Under the pieces are notes generated by a model. It had not been told where the DNA came from, did no database searches, and was given only the letters and a program-made list of their open reading frames with translations. 64,000 nt of DNA from CAZXEU01 sp965207385 (GTDB lineage Bacteria > Bacteroidota > Rhodothermia > Rhodothermales > Bin80), in assembly GCA_965207385.1 (NCBI GenBank), contig CBDBLZ010000011.1:29885-93884 (forward strand), given 5' to 3'. Positions 17,165-26,128 of this stretch are shown here, one piece after another. Position 1 is the first letter of the stretch; each line of letters opens with the position of its first letter. The position numbers were made by a program, and so were the translations under genes.

Positions 17165-19153
17165 CTACAGGGTGATCGCGGCACCGGCCTGCAGGGACCG
17201 CGTCTGTGCGGGCTCGAAATACCGCCCGCCGAAGGCGTTTACCACAACGGATCCGCTGTAAGAAGAATTCAGCATATTCTGGATGCGAACGAAGGGTTGA
17301 ACGCGGGCGCGAAAGCCAACATACAGGTCAACGGTTGCGAAGCCGTCGCTAAGCGTGTAGTTGTCATCGTCCACCCACATGCCGGAAGCGCCTGAAAAGG
17401 CTATTTCGCCGCTTATGCGGCGGATGCGTGTGCGCACGCTCGCCTGCAAGTGGAGGTTGGGTACTCCGGGAATCAGCTTGCCACGATTGAAGCGGTCGAG
17501 GAAGACAAAGTAATTGAACGTGTTCACGAGACGGGCACTCGTGGCACTGTCCCTCGGCCAATCCAGGACAAACTCCAGGCCATGGTGGATGCTCTTGCCC
17601 CGGTTGCTGTAATGGATGGGACCGTCCGCCACTTCTTCGGGCCGGAGCCGGTCGCGGACATGCAGCTGGTAGACGGCAACGTCATAGGTTAGTCGACGAT
17701 ACACGCCGCGCCCGCCTACTTCTATGCCGAGCGTGCGCTGCGGCCTGAGGTCCGGATGGAATCCACCCCGGCCGTCGGGGCGGTTGACCAGTTCTGTCGT
17801 GGTAGGCGTCTCAAACGCCGTGCTGAAATTGGCGTACGCGCTGCGGTAAAGGACCCCGATGCTCGGGCTGATGGCCGAAAAGTTGCGCTCTCCCGACTGG
17901 TCGCCATTAGGCAGGTGGTTGTCGGTCATGGAAAAGCGCACCAGGTCCGCGCGCACGGCGCCGGAGGCCCGTATTTCGCCGAGCAGCCGCCCGTGTGCGG
18001 CCGCGAAGACCCCCGTGTTGACTACATTTTCCCGCTGGTCCAGGCGCAACTGGCTGCCAGGCTGCCCGCCGTCATTGTCGTGATTCAGCCTTGCATCGGC
18101 CAGCATTCGCAGCGATGCTCCGGCGCTCCACCAGGACCTCCTTAGCTGGACGTGTGCTCCGCCTCCGCGGCGTTCTAGGTCGATGAACGCGTACGTCAGG
18201 GGGTTCTCTAGTCTTCGCACCACGCCAAAGGCGCTCGCCGTCACCTCTCCAAGTGCCGTCTCCGAGCGCAGCGTGAGTCCGCTCTGGACATGCGTACTGA
18301 CCTTGCCTGCGCGGGTTGCCACAAAGCGGGGAGCCGCCTGGCGCGGATCCAGCCGGAACTGCTCTTCCGTCAGGGCTCCCGGCGACTCCGTGTTAAGGTG
18401 AGCTGCGGCTACCACCCATCGCAGCGTGGTGCGGGAGCCAAGGTTGGAGAGTCCCTGGAGGCCGCCTCGCAAGAAGCTCCCGGAGCTGTGCTCGCGGTAT
18501 CCATTGGCGCTGACCCTTGAGCCGTGCACGTGAAGCCGGTGGCGGCCGCGGTGGATGCCTGTTGCTGCTGCCACCTGGCGGAGTCCATAACTTCCGCCCA
18601 TCAGCCGAACGCGGGTCTCGGCGACCGGAGGCGCGGTGTCCAGAAAGAGCACCCCGCCGCTTCCGTTTCCCCAGTATGCCGAGGCCGGGCCGCGAAGCAC
18701 CTCTGCGCGCCGCACGAACACAGGATCTGCCGCATCCAGCACCGACTGGCCGTCAGCCATGGTGAGCGGAATGCCGTCCAGGACAACCTGAACGCCCCTT
18801 ACGCCAAAGGCGGACCGGTAACCCATCCCGCGTATGACCAGCCGCTCCCCGAGGGCGTAGTGCCCACGCTCGCGCAGCCACACGCCGGGAAGCCCGCGAA
18901 GCGCGCGCTCAAGCGAGAGTCCCGGCTCCATCTGCGGCTGCGCCCGCTCCAGCAGCGTGACAGAGCGGGGGGCATGGGCCTCCGTTTCCGTGGCACGCGT
19001 TGCCTGGATTTCGATGGCTGGCAGGGTTATGGTTGTGGTGTCGGCAGCCTGACCACTGGCCGAGGCGGCCGGAAGCAGAAGCATCCCGGCCAGGAGCCGA
19101 ATGGGAAAGTGTTTCAAGATCTGAATCGGTTCTTGTCCAAAGGGCCCGTTCAT
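17165..19153 (-). CDS. TonB-dependent outer-membrane receptor
   Basis: The 662-residue protein has an N-terminal signal segment (LLAGMLLLPAASASGQA). A plug domain follows with LERALRGLPGVWLRERG, LVIRGMGYRS and VQVVLDGIPLTMADGQS. About 480 residues of beta-barrel end in SLQAGAAITL. It is near the small end of the TBDR size range and has no extra carboxypeptidase-like or SusC domain. The ligand is unknown. Its downstream partner is a SAM hydrolase. I looked for a cobalamin or TPP riboswitch in the 250 bases upstream and could not recognise one. Confidence 0.88.
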   Translation of the reverse strand: MNGPFGQEPIQILKHFPIRLLAGMLLLPAASASGQAADTTTITLPAIEIQATRATETEAHAPRSVTLLERAQPQMEPGLSLERALRGLPGVWLRERGHYALGERLVIRGMGYRSAFGVRGVQVVLDGIPLTMADGQSVLDAADPVFVRRAEVLRGPASAYWGNGSGGVLFLDTAPPVAETRVRLMGGSYGLRQVAAATGIHRGRHRLHVHGSRVSANGYREHSSGSFLRGGLQGLSNLGSRTTLRWVVAAAHLNTESPGALTEEQFRLDPRQAAPRFVATRAGKVSTHVQSGLTLRSETALGEVTASAFGVVRRLENPLTYAFIDLERRGGGAHVQLRRSWWSAGASLRMLADARLNHDNDGGQPGSQLRLDQRENVVNTGVFAAAHGRLLGEIRASGAVRADLVRFSMTDNHLPNGDQSGERNFSAISPSIGVLYRSAYANFSTAFETPTTTELVNRPDGRGGFHPDLRPQRTLGIEVGGRGVYRRLTYDVAVYQLHVRDRLRPEEVADGPIHYSNRGKSIHHGLEFVLDWPRDSATSARLVNTFNYFVFLDRFNRGKLIPGVPNLHLQASVRTRIRRISGEIAFSGASGMWVDDDNYTLSDGFATVDLYVGFRARVQPFVRIQNMLNSSYSGSVVVNAFGGRYFEPAQTRSLQAGAAITL

Positions 19154-19838
19154 GGGTGTGCACGCACTTGGCGTGTACGTGATCCACAGGGGACCTGTTC
19201 GCGTCCGGGATCCTGCTTTCCCAAATGATGGCGTGACGCAGCCAGCCTGTATTTCATAATGTCTCTGTCCGCGGATAGTCGGCCCCTTTGGCAGTGCCCC
19301 ACAGGGACAGGCCGAACCCGCAGAGGCTCATGCAACAATTACCATGCGCGGCAGGTGCCGCTCCAGCCTCGAACAAGGTATTACCGGACGCCAATAGCTG
19401 AAACTCGTCAATTTGCGAGAGCGAATCGAAAGAGGTGACGGCCAGCGGAGCGCAGGTACCGGGACTTCCGCCGCGGCATTGATGCCCGGCTACGGGCTCC
19501 GCTTGGCTGTCCGGTCATGCGCCAGGGTCGCGAGTCAGACTCGGCTGACGCGACCGCTGGCCTTGTTTGCTATACTCCTGGTCTGGCTTCGGAGTGAAGC
19601 GAAGCCTTAGTCCCGGCAACCAGCAAATAAGGATACGGGGCAATACTCTCGAAGGAGATTGTGCACTGGGCAGGAATGCGCGAGTTCGGGATTCAGCCTG
19701 GACCGGTCCCAATTGCCACGAACTCCCGTATCTGGATGAATGCGAACGGCGGGCTCAAGGCTCCATTGAGCACTGTGGGCGTATACGTTCTTCAAGGTGC
19801 TGGATCGCACTCGGCATATACACCGATAATTGCCAGTA
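19154..19838. other. Non-coding stretch with two strong hairpins
   Basis: No convincing gene lies here. A long hairpin spans 19521-19561: GCCAG-GGTCGCG pairs with CGCGACC-CTGGC, with an inner TCAG/CTGA step, a 2-base bulge and a six-base loop. A second lies at 19585-19606 (GGCTTCG with CGAAGCC). A TATACT hexamer sits between them at 19571-19576. The left part (19154-19412) is the leader of the minus-strand TonB receptor gene. Confidence 0.45.
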
Positions 19839-20024
19839 ATGCAGTCCGAAAAGACGCATAATTCCGCGCCATCCCGGTCGGCGCGCGGTGCCAGACAAGC
19901 CTCCAAGGCAAGGCTCACGCTGCCTGTATCGAAGGGAGGATCGGTCAGCCCGACTTCGGAGAGGATTATTAAGGAGATATCAGTCAAATACCGGAAAGCA
20001 ATACAGCTGCTGGCAGATCGGTAG
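19839..20024 (+). CDS. Putative antitoxin upstream of Doc-type toxin
   Basis: This 61-residue basic, Ser/Ala-rich small protein ends in a helical segment (ERIIKEISVKYRKAIQLLADR). It sits directly upstream of and overlaps the Doc toxin frame, the usual position of the antitoxin in a type II module. No Phd or ribbon-helix-helix motif can be recognised with confidence. An alternative TTG start at 19830 is possible. The assignment depends on context. Confidence 0.42.
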   Translation: MQSEKTHNSAPSRSARGARQASKARLTLPVSKGGSVSPTSERIIKEISVKYRKAIQLLADR

Positions 20025-20403
20025 GCCACATTACCACATATCTCTCGCTGATGCGATCCACGCACATGAGGAGGCTCTCAAAGCCGGCGGTGCTTCAGGG
20101 CTTCTGAGCGAACATCGCATCCAGTCGGCCATTGCGCGTCCGTACTCGGGCTACTTCCGTCGCATCCACAGGAAGGCAGCCGCGCTGGTTCATGGCGTTG
20201 TCTCCAATCACGGGTTTGTGGACGGCAACAAGAGGACCGCTCTATACCTCGCCGTTTTGCTTGCAATCAGGAGCGGATACGATCTGGCGATAGAATGCCA
20301 GGAAGAGTTTGCTAATGTCATAGTACGAGTAGGCGGCGGGGAGCTCTGCATGGACGAGCTCGCGGAGTGGTTTCGAGGCCGCTTGTCGAGGACAGGCTCA
20401 TAG
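19888..20403 (+). CDS. Doc-type (death-on-curing, Fic fold) toxin
   Basis: The core motif HGFVDGNKRTAL matches the Doc consensus HxFx(D/N)(A/G)NKR. Doc phosphorylates elongation factor Tu and stops translation. The homologous region starts only around 20017-20035 (HYHISLADAIHAHEEAL) and runs to the end (WFRGRLSRTGS). The only ordinary in-frame start is ATG 19888, which would add about 43 residues read out of frame from the antitoxin. An ATC codon at 20017 sits where family members usually begin, so the start codon may be lost or non-standard. The gene may therefore be silent. Confidence 0.72.
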   Translation: MPDKPPRQGSRCLYRREDRSARLRRGLLRRYQSNTGKQYSCWQIGRPHYHISLADAIHAHEEALKAGGASGLLSEHRIQSAIARPYSGYFRRIHRKAAALVHGVVSNHGFVDGNKRTALYLAVLLAIRSGYDLAIECQEEFANVIVRVGGGELCMDELAEWFRGRLSRTGS

Positions 20404-20627
20404 ATCTCCAACGCCACTGCAGACAATCGACTGAGACCCATGACCGGTATCCGGCGGTGTCGGCGCTGCCGCCCCTTTGCTGTCTCCGCATTGTGCCATG
20501 GCTCAGCCTGGTTCGGCTACACCAGCGCAGCGGACACAGTGCCCGGAGGACTCGCTGCCCCTTTGGTGCGCGGACCGTGACCAGTCAGGAGCGCGGTAGC
20601 AGCCACACTCTGCAAATATAGACACCA

Positions 20628-21419
20628 ATGCTAACCGACACCCATGCACACCTGTATCACGAGCGCTTGGCACCGGATCTGCCGGAAGTGATCGGCCGCG
20701 CCCGGGACGCGGGAGTGACCCGCATCGTGATGCCGGCCATTGATCTCGCCTCGATTGCACAGGCCCTTGACTTGTGCGACCGGTACGAAGGCCTGTATGC
20801 CATGGCTGCGCTGCACCCGTCCGAGACCAAGTCGGCTACGGCGGAGGATTTCTCCCGCGTCGCTCAGTACTGCAGCGATCCGCGCATTGTCGCCGTTGGC
20901 GAAAGCGGCCTGGATTACTACTGGGACCGGTCCTTCGACGCAGTGCAGGAGAAATTTTTTCGGCTGCACATCCGCCTGGCCATGGAAATGGACCTGCCGC
21001 TGATCCTGCACACCCGCGACCGGCAGGGCCGCGACGAGGCCCACCGGGATATTGTCTGCATGCTGCAAGAAGAGCGCAAGGCCGCACCCGAAAGGCTGCG
21101 CGGCATCTTTCACTGCTTCGGGGGGCCTGCCTGGATAATGGAGGCTGCGGCCGATCTTGGGTTCCTCCTGGGAATCGGAGGCACCCTGACCTTCAGGAAT
21201 GCAGGCGTGGATGCCCTGGTGGCGGCCACGCCCCTGGAGCAGATGGTCCTGGAAACAGACGCTCCGTTTCTGGCCCCTGTGCCGCACCGGGGAAAGCGCA
21301 ACGAGTCAGCCTACGTGCTGCGGGTCGCCGAGAAGATGGCGGCCGTCAAAGGCATCTCCGTGGAGGCGGTGGCACGCCGGACCACGGAGAATGCCCTTAA
21401 GCTCTTCCGCATGGACTAG
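20628..21419 (+). CDS. tatD: TatD-family metal-dependent DNase
   Basis: These 263 residues form a TIM-barrel metallohydrolase. TDTHAH (His6, His8) starts the metal site, GESGLDYYW supplies the Glu, ILHTRD and FHCF the later His ligands, and ETDAPF the Asp near the C terminus. TatD-type enzymes are 3'-5' exonucleases linked to DNA repair and quality control. The gene is convergent with dnaK and the two stop codons share the bases CTAG at 21416-21419. Confidence 0.93.
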   Translation: MLTDTHAHLYHERLAPDLPEVIGRARDAGVTRIVMPAIDLASIAQALDLCDRYEGLYAMAALHPSETKSATAEDFSRVAQYCSDPRIVAVGESGLDYYWDRSFDAVQEKFFRLHIRLAMEMDLPLILHTRDRQGRDEAHRDIVCMLQEERKAAPERLRGIFHCFGGPAWIMEAAADLGFLLGIGGTLTFRNAGVDALVAATPLEQMVLETDAPFLAPVPHRGKRNESAYVLRVAEKMAAVKGISVEAVARRTTENALKLFRMD

Positions 21420-23317
21420 GACTTGTCGTCCTCATCCATTACTTCAAAGTCCACGTCCCTGATTTCTCCGTCGTCGGCCGGCGCCTCGCCGTTGCCGGGC
21501 GACGCCGCGGCTTCCTGCTGTGCCTTCAGCATGTCGGCGCTGGCTGCGGCCCAGGCCTGGTTCATCTGCTCCAGGGCAGAGTCGAGCTCGCCCATGTCGC
21601 GCTCCTTGTGGACGGATTTCAGGCGCTCTAGTGCGGCATCTATCGCAGACTTGTTTTCGGCAGACAGCTTGTCGCCGAACTCGCCGAGATTGGTCTCCGT
21701 CTGGTAGATGAGAGCATCGGCCTGGTTGAGCTTGTCTATCTCTTCGCGCCGCTTTCTGTCTTCTGCGGCGTGTTCCTTGGCCTGATTCCGCATCTCCTCG
21801 ATTTCCTCCTCCGACAGCCCGCTTGAAGCCTCAATGCGAATGGACTGCTCCTTGCCCGTTGCCTTGTCCTTGGCGGACACGTTCAGGATGCCGTCCGCGT
21901 CAATGTCGAAGGTCACCTCGATCTGCGGCAGCCCCCGCGGGGCAGGCGGAATGCCGTCCAGGTGGAATCGGCCGATGGTCCGGTTGAACTCAGCCATCTC
22001 GCGGTTGCCCTGCAGCACATGAATCTCGACCGAAGTCTGGTTATTGGCAGCAGTAGAGAACACCTCCTGCTTCCGCGTCGGGATCGTCGTATTGGCCTCG
22101 ATGAGCGTGGTCATCACGCGGCCGAGCGTCTCGATGCCCAGGTTCAGCGGCGTGACGTCGAGCAGCAGCACATCCGAAATGTCCTGCGAAAGCACGCCTC
22201 CCTGAATGGCTGCGCCCACGGAAACCACCTCGTCAGGATTGACGGACCGGTTGGGAGCCTTGCCAAAGAATTCCTCGACCGTCTTCTGCACCAGCGGGAT
22301 GCGCGTGGACCCGCCCACCAGGATTACCTCGTCGATTTGCGCCGTCGAGAGCTTCGCATCCTCGAGCGCCTGTCTCATGGGCGCCACGGTCCGGCGCACC
22401 AGATCGCCGATGAGATGCTCGAATTTCGCGCGAGACAGATTCATCGTGAGGTGCTTGGGGCCCTCCTTCGTCGCCGTAATGAACGGCAGATTGATGGTCG
22501 TCTGGTTTCCGCTGGAAAGCTCGATCTTGGCCTTTTCCGCAGCTTCCTTCAGGCGCTGCAGGGCCATCGCATCTCCCCTGAGGTCGATGCCCTCGTCCTT
22601 CTGGAAGGAGTCAGCAATGTGGTCTATGAGGCGCTGGTCAAAGTCGTCGCCACCCAGGTGCGTATCGCCGTTCGTCGACTTGACCTCGAATACGCCGCCG
22701 CCCAGCTCGAGGATGGAGATGTCGTACGTGCCGCCGCCGAGGTCATAGACGGCAATGACGCGGTCCTTCTCCTGTTTGCCGAGCCCGTAGGCGAGCGCTG
22801 CCGCCGTGGGCTCGTTGATGATGCGGCGCACCTGAAGTCCGGCAATCTTGCCCGCCTCCTTGGTGGCTTTCCGCTGCGCGTCATTGAAGTAGGCCGGCAC
22901 CGTGATAACGGCCTCGGTGACTTTCTCTCCCAGGTAGTCCTCTGCCGTTAGCTTGAGCTTCTGGAGGATCATGGCAGAGATTTCCTGCGGCGTATAGGTC
23001 TGGTCTCCGATCGAGACCCGCGCCAGACCACTCTCGCCTCCGGTCACCTTGTAAGGCACCGTTTTCAGTTCATCCGGAACCTCGTCGTAGCTCCGGCCCA
23101 TGAAGCGCTTTATCGAAAAGATGGTTCGCGTGGGGTTGGTAATGGCCTGTCGCTTGGCGGGCGCGCCCGCAAGCCGCTCGCCGTCACTCTTGAAGGCAAC
23201 GACGGATGGAGTCGTTCGAGCTCCCTCCGAATTCTCAATGACCCTGGGCTCGCCGCCCTCCATGACGGCTACGACCGAGTTGGTGGTTCCGAGGTCAATT
23301 CCAATAATCTTGGGCAT
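21416..23317 (-). CDS. dnaK: Chaperone DnaK (Hsp70)
   Basis: The 633-residue protein begins KIIGIDLGTTNSVVAVMEGG, the Hsp70 phosphate-1 loop. VYDLGGGTYDISILELG is the phosphate-2 loop, and VILVGGSTRIPLVQ the adenosine-binding motif. The substrate-binding domain and an acidic tail (GEAPADDGEIRDVDFEVMDEDDKS-like, with alternating acids) complete it. grpE and dnaJ are not adjacent. No CIRCE element is present upstream. Convergent with tatD with overlapping stop codons. Confidence 0.98.
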   Translation of the reverse strand: MPKIIGIDLGTTNSVVAVMEGGEPRVIENSEGARTTPSVVAFKSDGERLAGAPAKRQAITNPTRTIFSIKRFMGRSYDEVPDELKTVPYKVTGGESGLARVSIGDQTYTPQEISAMILQKLKLTAEDYLGEKVTEAVITVPAYFNDAQRKATKEAGKIAGLQVRRIINEPTAAALAYGLGKQEKDRVIAVYDLGGGTYDISILELGGGVFEVKSTNGDTHLGGDDFDQRLIDHIADSFQKDEGIDLRGDAMALQRLKEAAEKAKIELSSGNQTTINLPFITATKEGPKHLTMNLSRAKFEHLIGDLVRRTVAPMRQALEDAKLSTAQIDEVILVGGSTRIPLVQKTVEEFFGKAPNRSVNPDEVVSVGAAIQGGVLSQDISDVLLLDVTPLNLGIETLGRVMTTLIEANTTIPTRKQEVFSTAANNQTSVEIHVLQGNREMAEFNRTIGRFHLDGIPPAPRGLPQIEVTFDIDADGILNVSAKDKATGKEQSIRIEASSGLSEEEIEEMRNQAKEHAAEDRKRREEIDKLNQADALIYQTETNLGEFGDKLSAENKSAIDAALERLKSVHKERDMGELDSALEQMNQAWAAASADMLKAQQEAAASPGNGEAPADDGEIRDVDFEVMDEDDKS

Positions 23318-23635
23318 GTCCCTGTTCTTTTGGTGTATCGTGGATTACGTCTGCCACAGGACAATCAATAACCTTGCCGAACAGGCACGTCCGCCACTTT
23401 GGCAGACCCTTTGACAACATCGACCCGGACGGCCGCAAGGCCCTGGCGCGCCCGGGAGGCCGGGCTCGATGGCCGGCGGCTGCCATTTCCGGTAGCAAAT
23501 CGGTCACGATCAGATCCGGCTGCCAGAAACCTGCAGTGCCCGCAAATTGTTTGTCATTCCGGCTCCGGCGCACACAGGTCAAAGCAATCGCGAGGGGTCA
23601 CTTCTTTGGATTGCCCCGGAGGCTGCGGTCAAGGG
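23318..23635. other. Divergent dnaK / pgsA intergenic region
   Basis: The 318 bases between the two start codons should hold both promoters. TCCGCCA (23390-23396) and TGGCAGA (23400-23406) form an imperfect inverted repeat with a three-base spacer (6 of 7 pairs), about 75 bases upstream of dnaK, which could be a heat-shock regulator site. No CIRCE (TTAGCACTC/GAGTGCTAA) was found. Confidence 0.35.
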
Positions 23636-24205
23636 ATGGACTACGTCCCCAATGCCATAACGATATCCCGAATTGCGATCACGCCGGTACTTCTGGCGTT
23701 TCTGTTCTGGGACTCCCTGCCAGGCCAGGCTATTGCCCTGACGCTGTTCGTGCTCGCCGCGATCTCCGATTACTATGACGGCTGGCTTGCGCGCAGACTG
23801 GACGTTCGGTCCCGGCTTGGCCAGTTTCTGGATCCGATGGCAGACAAGGTTCTGGTTCTGGGCACGCTCGTGGCCCTTGCCGTACTTGTTCCGGCGGTCG
23901 TTCCATGGTGGGCCGTGGCTGCCATCGCAGCCCGGGATATCGTGATCACGATCCTGCGCCTGAAAGCAGTGAGCGCGCAGCGCATGCTGCGCACCATTCC
24001 CATGGCCAAGACCAAGACCACGATGCAGCTGGTCTTTGTCATCACGATGCTAGTCCTGCTTACGGCCCGGCACATCCCCGGCATCCTCTCTAGTGTGTCC
24101 TCGTGGGTGCTGCAGAGCATCATCCCGCTGATTCTCCTGCTGACGGTCGTGGCCATTACGGTCCTTACGGGAATATGGTATCTGGCGCGTACCGAGTATG
24201 AATGA
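23636..24205 (+). CDS. pgsA: CDP-diacylglycerol-glycerol-3-phosphate 3-phosphatidyltransferase
   Basis: The ATG at 23636, preceded by AAGGG, gives 189 residues. The CDP-alcohol phosphotransferase signature D-x2-D-G-x2-A-R-x8-G-x3-D-x3-D is exact, starting at DYYDGWLAR. Several membrane segments follow, including the C-terminal IIPLILLLTVVAITVLTGIW. It makes phosphatidylglycerophosphate for anionic phospholipid synthesis. The open frame extends upstream to 23399 but that part has no family similarity. It overlaps pyrE by eight bases. Confidence 0.92.
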   Translation: MDYVPNAITISRIAITPVLLAFLFWDSLPGQAIALTLFVLAAISDYYDGWLARRLDVRSRLGQFLDPMADKVLVLGTLVALAVLVPAVVPWWAVAAIAARDIVITILRLKAVSAQRMLRTIPMAKTKTTMQLVFVITMLVLLTARHIPGILSSVSSWVLQSIIPLILLLTVVAITVLTGIWYLARTEYE

Positions 24206-24857
24206 TACCGGCGTCTTCGACGAACTGGATCGGCGCATCGCGCGGGCCCTGCTGACTATTGGCGCGGTAAGCATTCGGCCGAGAGCGCCCTTTACCTGGG
24301 CTTCGGGTCTCAAGGCGCCCGTCTATTGCGACAATCGCCTGACCCTCGGACATCCGTCTGTCCGCAGCATGCTGACGCAGGGATTCCGGGCTTTCATGGA
24401 CAGGGAGCGCCTCAGTCCGGAGGCCATTGTCGGCACGGCGACGGGCGGAATTGCGCACGCGGCCTGGCTGGCCGGCGACATGCAGCTTCCCATGGCCTAC
24501 GTGAGGCCCGATTACAAGGCCCACGGCAAGGGTAACCGTGTCGAGGGAGGACTGGACAAGGACAAGGCCGTAGTCGTAGTGGAGGATCTGGTCTCCACCG
24601 GCAGGTCGTCCTGGCGGGCGGTTACGGCCATACGCGAATCCGCACAGGCGCGGGTTCTCGCCATGGTGGCCATCTTCACTTACGGGTTCCCGGGAGTCCT
24701 GGAAAGATTCCGGGCCGAGGGCATCGCAGCTGGAGCGCTGTGCGACTTCTCTACTCTGCTGTCCGTCGCTGTAGAAGAGAGGTACCTGAGCGAGAGAGAC
24801 CTGGAAGTGCTGCTGCACTGGCGCCGCGATCCGCGCGGCTGGTCGGCGGCCCGATGA
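24198..24857 (+). CDS. pyrE: Orotate phosphoribosyltransferase
   Basis: The 219-residue protein has the type I phosphoribosyltransferase fold. The PRPP loop VVVVEDLVSTGRSS lies near residues 124-137, preceded by YVRPDYKAHGKGNRVEG, whose Lys and Arg residues match the OPRT flexible loop. It converts orotate and PRPP to OMP in pyrimidine synthesis. It overlaps pgsA upstream and cinA downstream (ATGA), so the three genes form one operon. Confidence 0.93.
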   Translation: MNDTGVFDELDRRIARALLTIGAVSIRPRAPFTWASGLKAPVYCDNRLTLGHPSVRSMLTQGFRAFMDRERLSPEAIVGTATGGIAHAAWLAGDMQLPMAYVRPDYKAHGKGNRVEGGLDKDKAVVVVEDLVSTGRSSWRAVTAIRESAQARVLAMVAIFTYGFPGVLERFRAEGIAAGALCDFSTLLSVAVEERYLSERDLEVLLHWRRDPRGWSAAR

Positions 24858-26086
24858 CCGCGACGATCGTCACGATCGGGGACGAGTTGCTGATCGGGCA
24901 GGTGCAGGACACGAACGCGGCCTGGTTGGCCCGGCAGCTCGCAGGCCTGGGCGTCGTGGTGCAACGTGTGCTCACGGTAGGCGATGAGGCGGAAGGTATT
25001 GCAACGGCCATAGACCATGCACGGAAGGCTTCGGACGTGGTATTGGCAACGGGAGGGCTGGGTCCAACGCACGATGATGTGACCCGCGAGGCCGTGGCCG
25101 ACTACCTGGGCGTGGATCTCCGCCTGGATGCCGAAGCGCGAATTGCGGTGAGGCGGTTTTTCGCAGAGCGGGGTCGCGAGATTCCGCCGCACGGGGACCG
25201 CGTGGCAATGGTGCCCGAGGGATTTGAACCGTTGCCCAATCCGGTTGGCACGGCGCCGGGGCTGTGGCTTGAGCAGGAGGCGGTCCTTGTGCTGCTTCCG
25301 GGCGTTCCCCGCGAAATGAAAGCGATTTTTGGCGAGGAAGTTGCGCCACGCCTCCGGCGACTTGTTACGCCGGAGGCCATCAGGCACCGGACGCTTTGCA
25401 CGGCCGGTATTGGCGAATCCGACCTCCAGCAAGAGATTGGCGACATCTCCCATCTACTGGATTCGGAGCTCAAGCTGGCCTACCTTCCCAGACCCGGCCA
25501 AGTGCGGCTTAGACTCACGGGCAGGGGAGCAGCCGCGGGCCGAAGGCTGGAGCAGCTGGAAGCCCACTTGCGCGCGCGGCTGGGCACGCACATTTTCGGA
25601 ACGGACGACGACGTTCTTGAAGCAGTACTCGGGTCCATGCTCCGCAGTCGTGGCCTCAGCATCGCGCTGGCCGAAAGCTGCTCGGGTGGTCTCGGCTTGC
25701 ATATGCTCACCAATGTGCCGGGCTCGTCGGACTACGTGGCGGGCGGTGTGGTGGCGTATGCCAATTCCGCTAAGCGAGGCCTTCTGGGCGTGCCGGCCGC
25801 CGTACTCGAAGAGCACGGCGCCGTTAGCGGGAAAGTTGCCGTCATGATGGCCCGTGGGGCCCGGGCCAGCTTCAGCGCAGACGCAGGACTGGGTATCACG
25901 GGCATTGCAGGACCGGGGGGAGGATCCGACCAGAAGCCCGTAGGTACGACGTGGATAGCCTACGCGGACGGATCGCGCGAGACCGCAAGATGCTACCGGT
26001 TCGGGGCGAACCGCGAGGCAAACAAGATCCGGAGCGCGGTAGCGGCGCTGGATCTGGCCAGGCGGCAGATTCTGGCCTCGGACTAG
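24854..26086 (+). CDS. cinA: CinA: competence/damage-inducible protein, nicotinamide-nucleotide amidase
   Basis: Starting at ATG 24854, which overlaps the pyrE stop, gives 410 residues. The N-terminal molybdopterin-binding-like domain has TIVTIGDELLIGQVQDTN and ATGGLGPTHDDVT. The C-terminal deamidase domain has ALAESCSGGL and GITGIAGPGGGSDQKPVG. The protein hydrolyses NMN to NaMN in the pyridine nucleotide cycle. cinA next to recA is a classic bacterial arrangement. The frame extends upstream to 24740 inside pyrE but that part is not CinA. Confidence 0.94.
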   Translation: MTATIVTIGDELLIGQVQDTNAAWLARQLAGLGVVVQRVLTVGDEAEGIATAIDHARKASDVVLATGGLGPTHDDVTREAVADYLGVDLRLDAEARIAVRRFFAERGREIPPHGDRVAMVPEGFEPLPNPVGTAPGLWLEQEAVLVLLPGVPREMKAIFGEEVAPRLRRLVTPEAIRHRTLCTAGIGESDLQQEIGDISHLLDSELKLAYLPRPGQVRLRLTGRGAAAGRRLEQLEAHLRARLGTHIFGTDDDVLEAVLGSMLRSRGLSIALAESCSGGLGLHMLTNVPGSSDYVAGGVVAYANSAKRGLLGVPAAVLEEHGAVSGKVAVMMARGARASFSADAGLGITGIAGPGGGSDQKPVGTTWIAYADGSRETARCYRFGANREANKIRSAVAALDLARRQILASD

Positions 26087-26097
26087 ATGTGACAACG

Positions 26098-26119
26098 TTT
26101 TTCGGGCATTGCCGAAAAA
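26098..26119. promoter_or_regulatory. AT-flanked inverted repeat downstream of cinA
   Basis: TTTTTCGG (26098-26105) pairs perfectly with CCGAAAAA (26112-26119) around a six-base loop. The T run is on the 5' side and the A run on the 3' side, so neither strand has the stem-then-T pattern of an intrinsic terminator. It may be a protein site or a weak terminator, and lies about 85 bases before recA. Confidence 0.35.
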
Positions 26120-26128
26120 ACTTGCATA

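Noticed and set aside
19154..19412. Riboswitch ahead of the TonB receptor
   Set aside because: I could not find the conserved cores of cobalamin, TPP or SAM riboswitches on the minus strand.
26098..26119. Intrinsic terminator for cinA
   Set aside because: The T tract is on the 5' arm and an A tract on the 3' arm, so there is no stem followed by U run on either strand.
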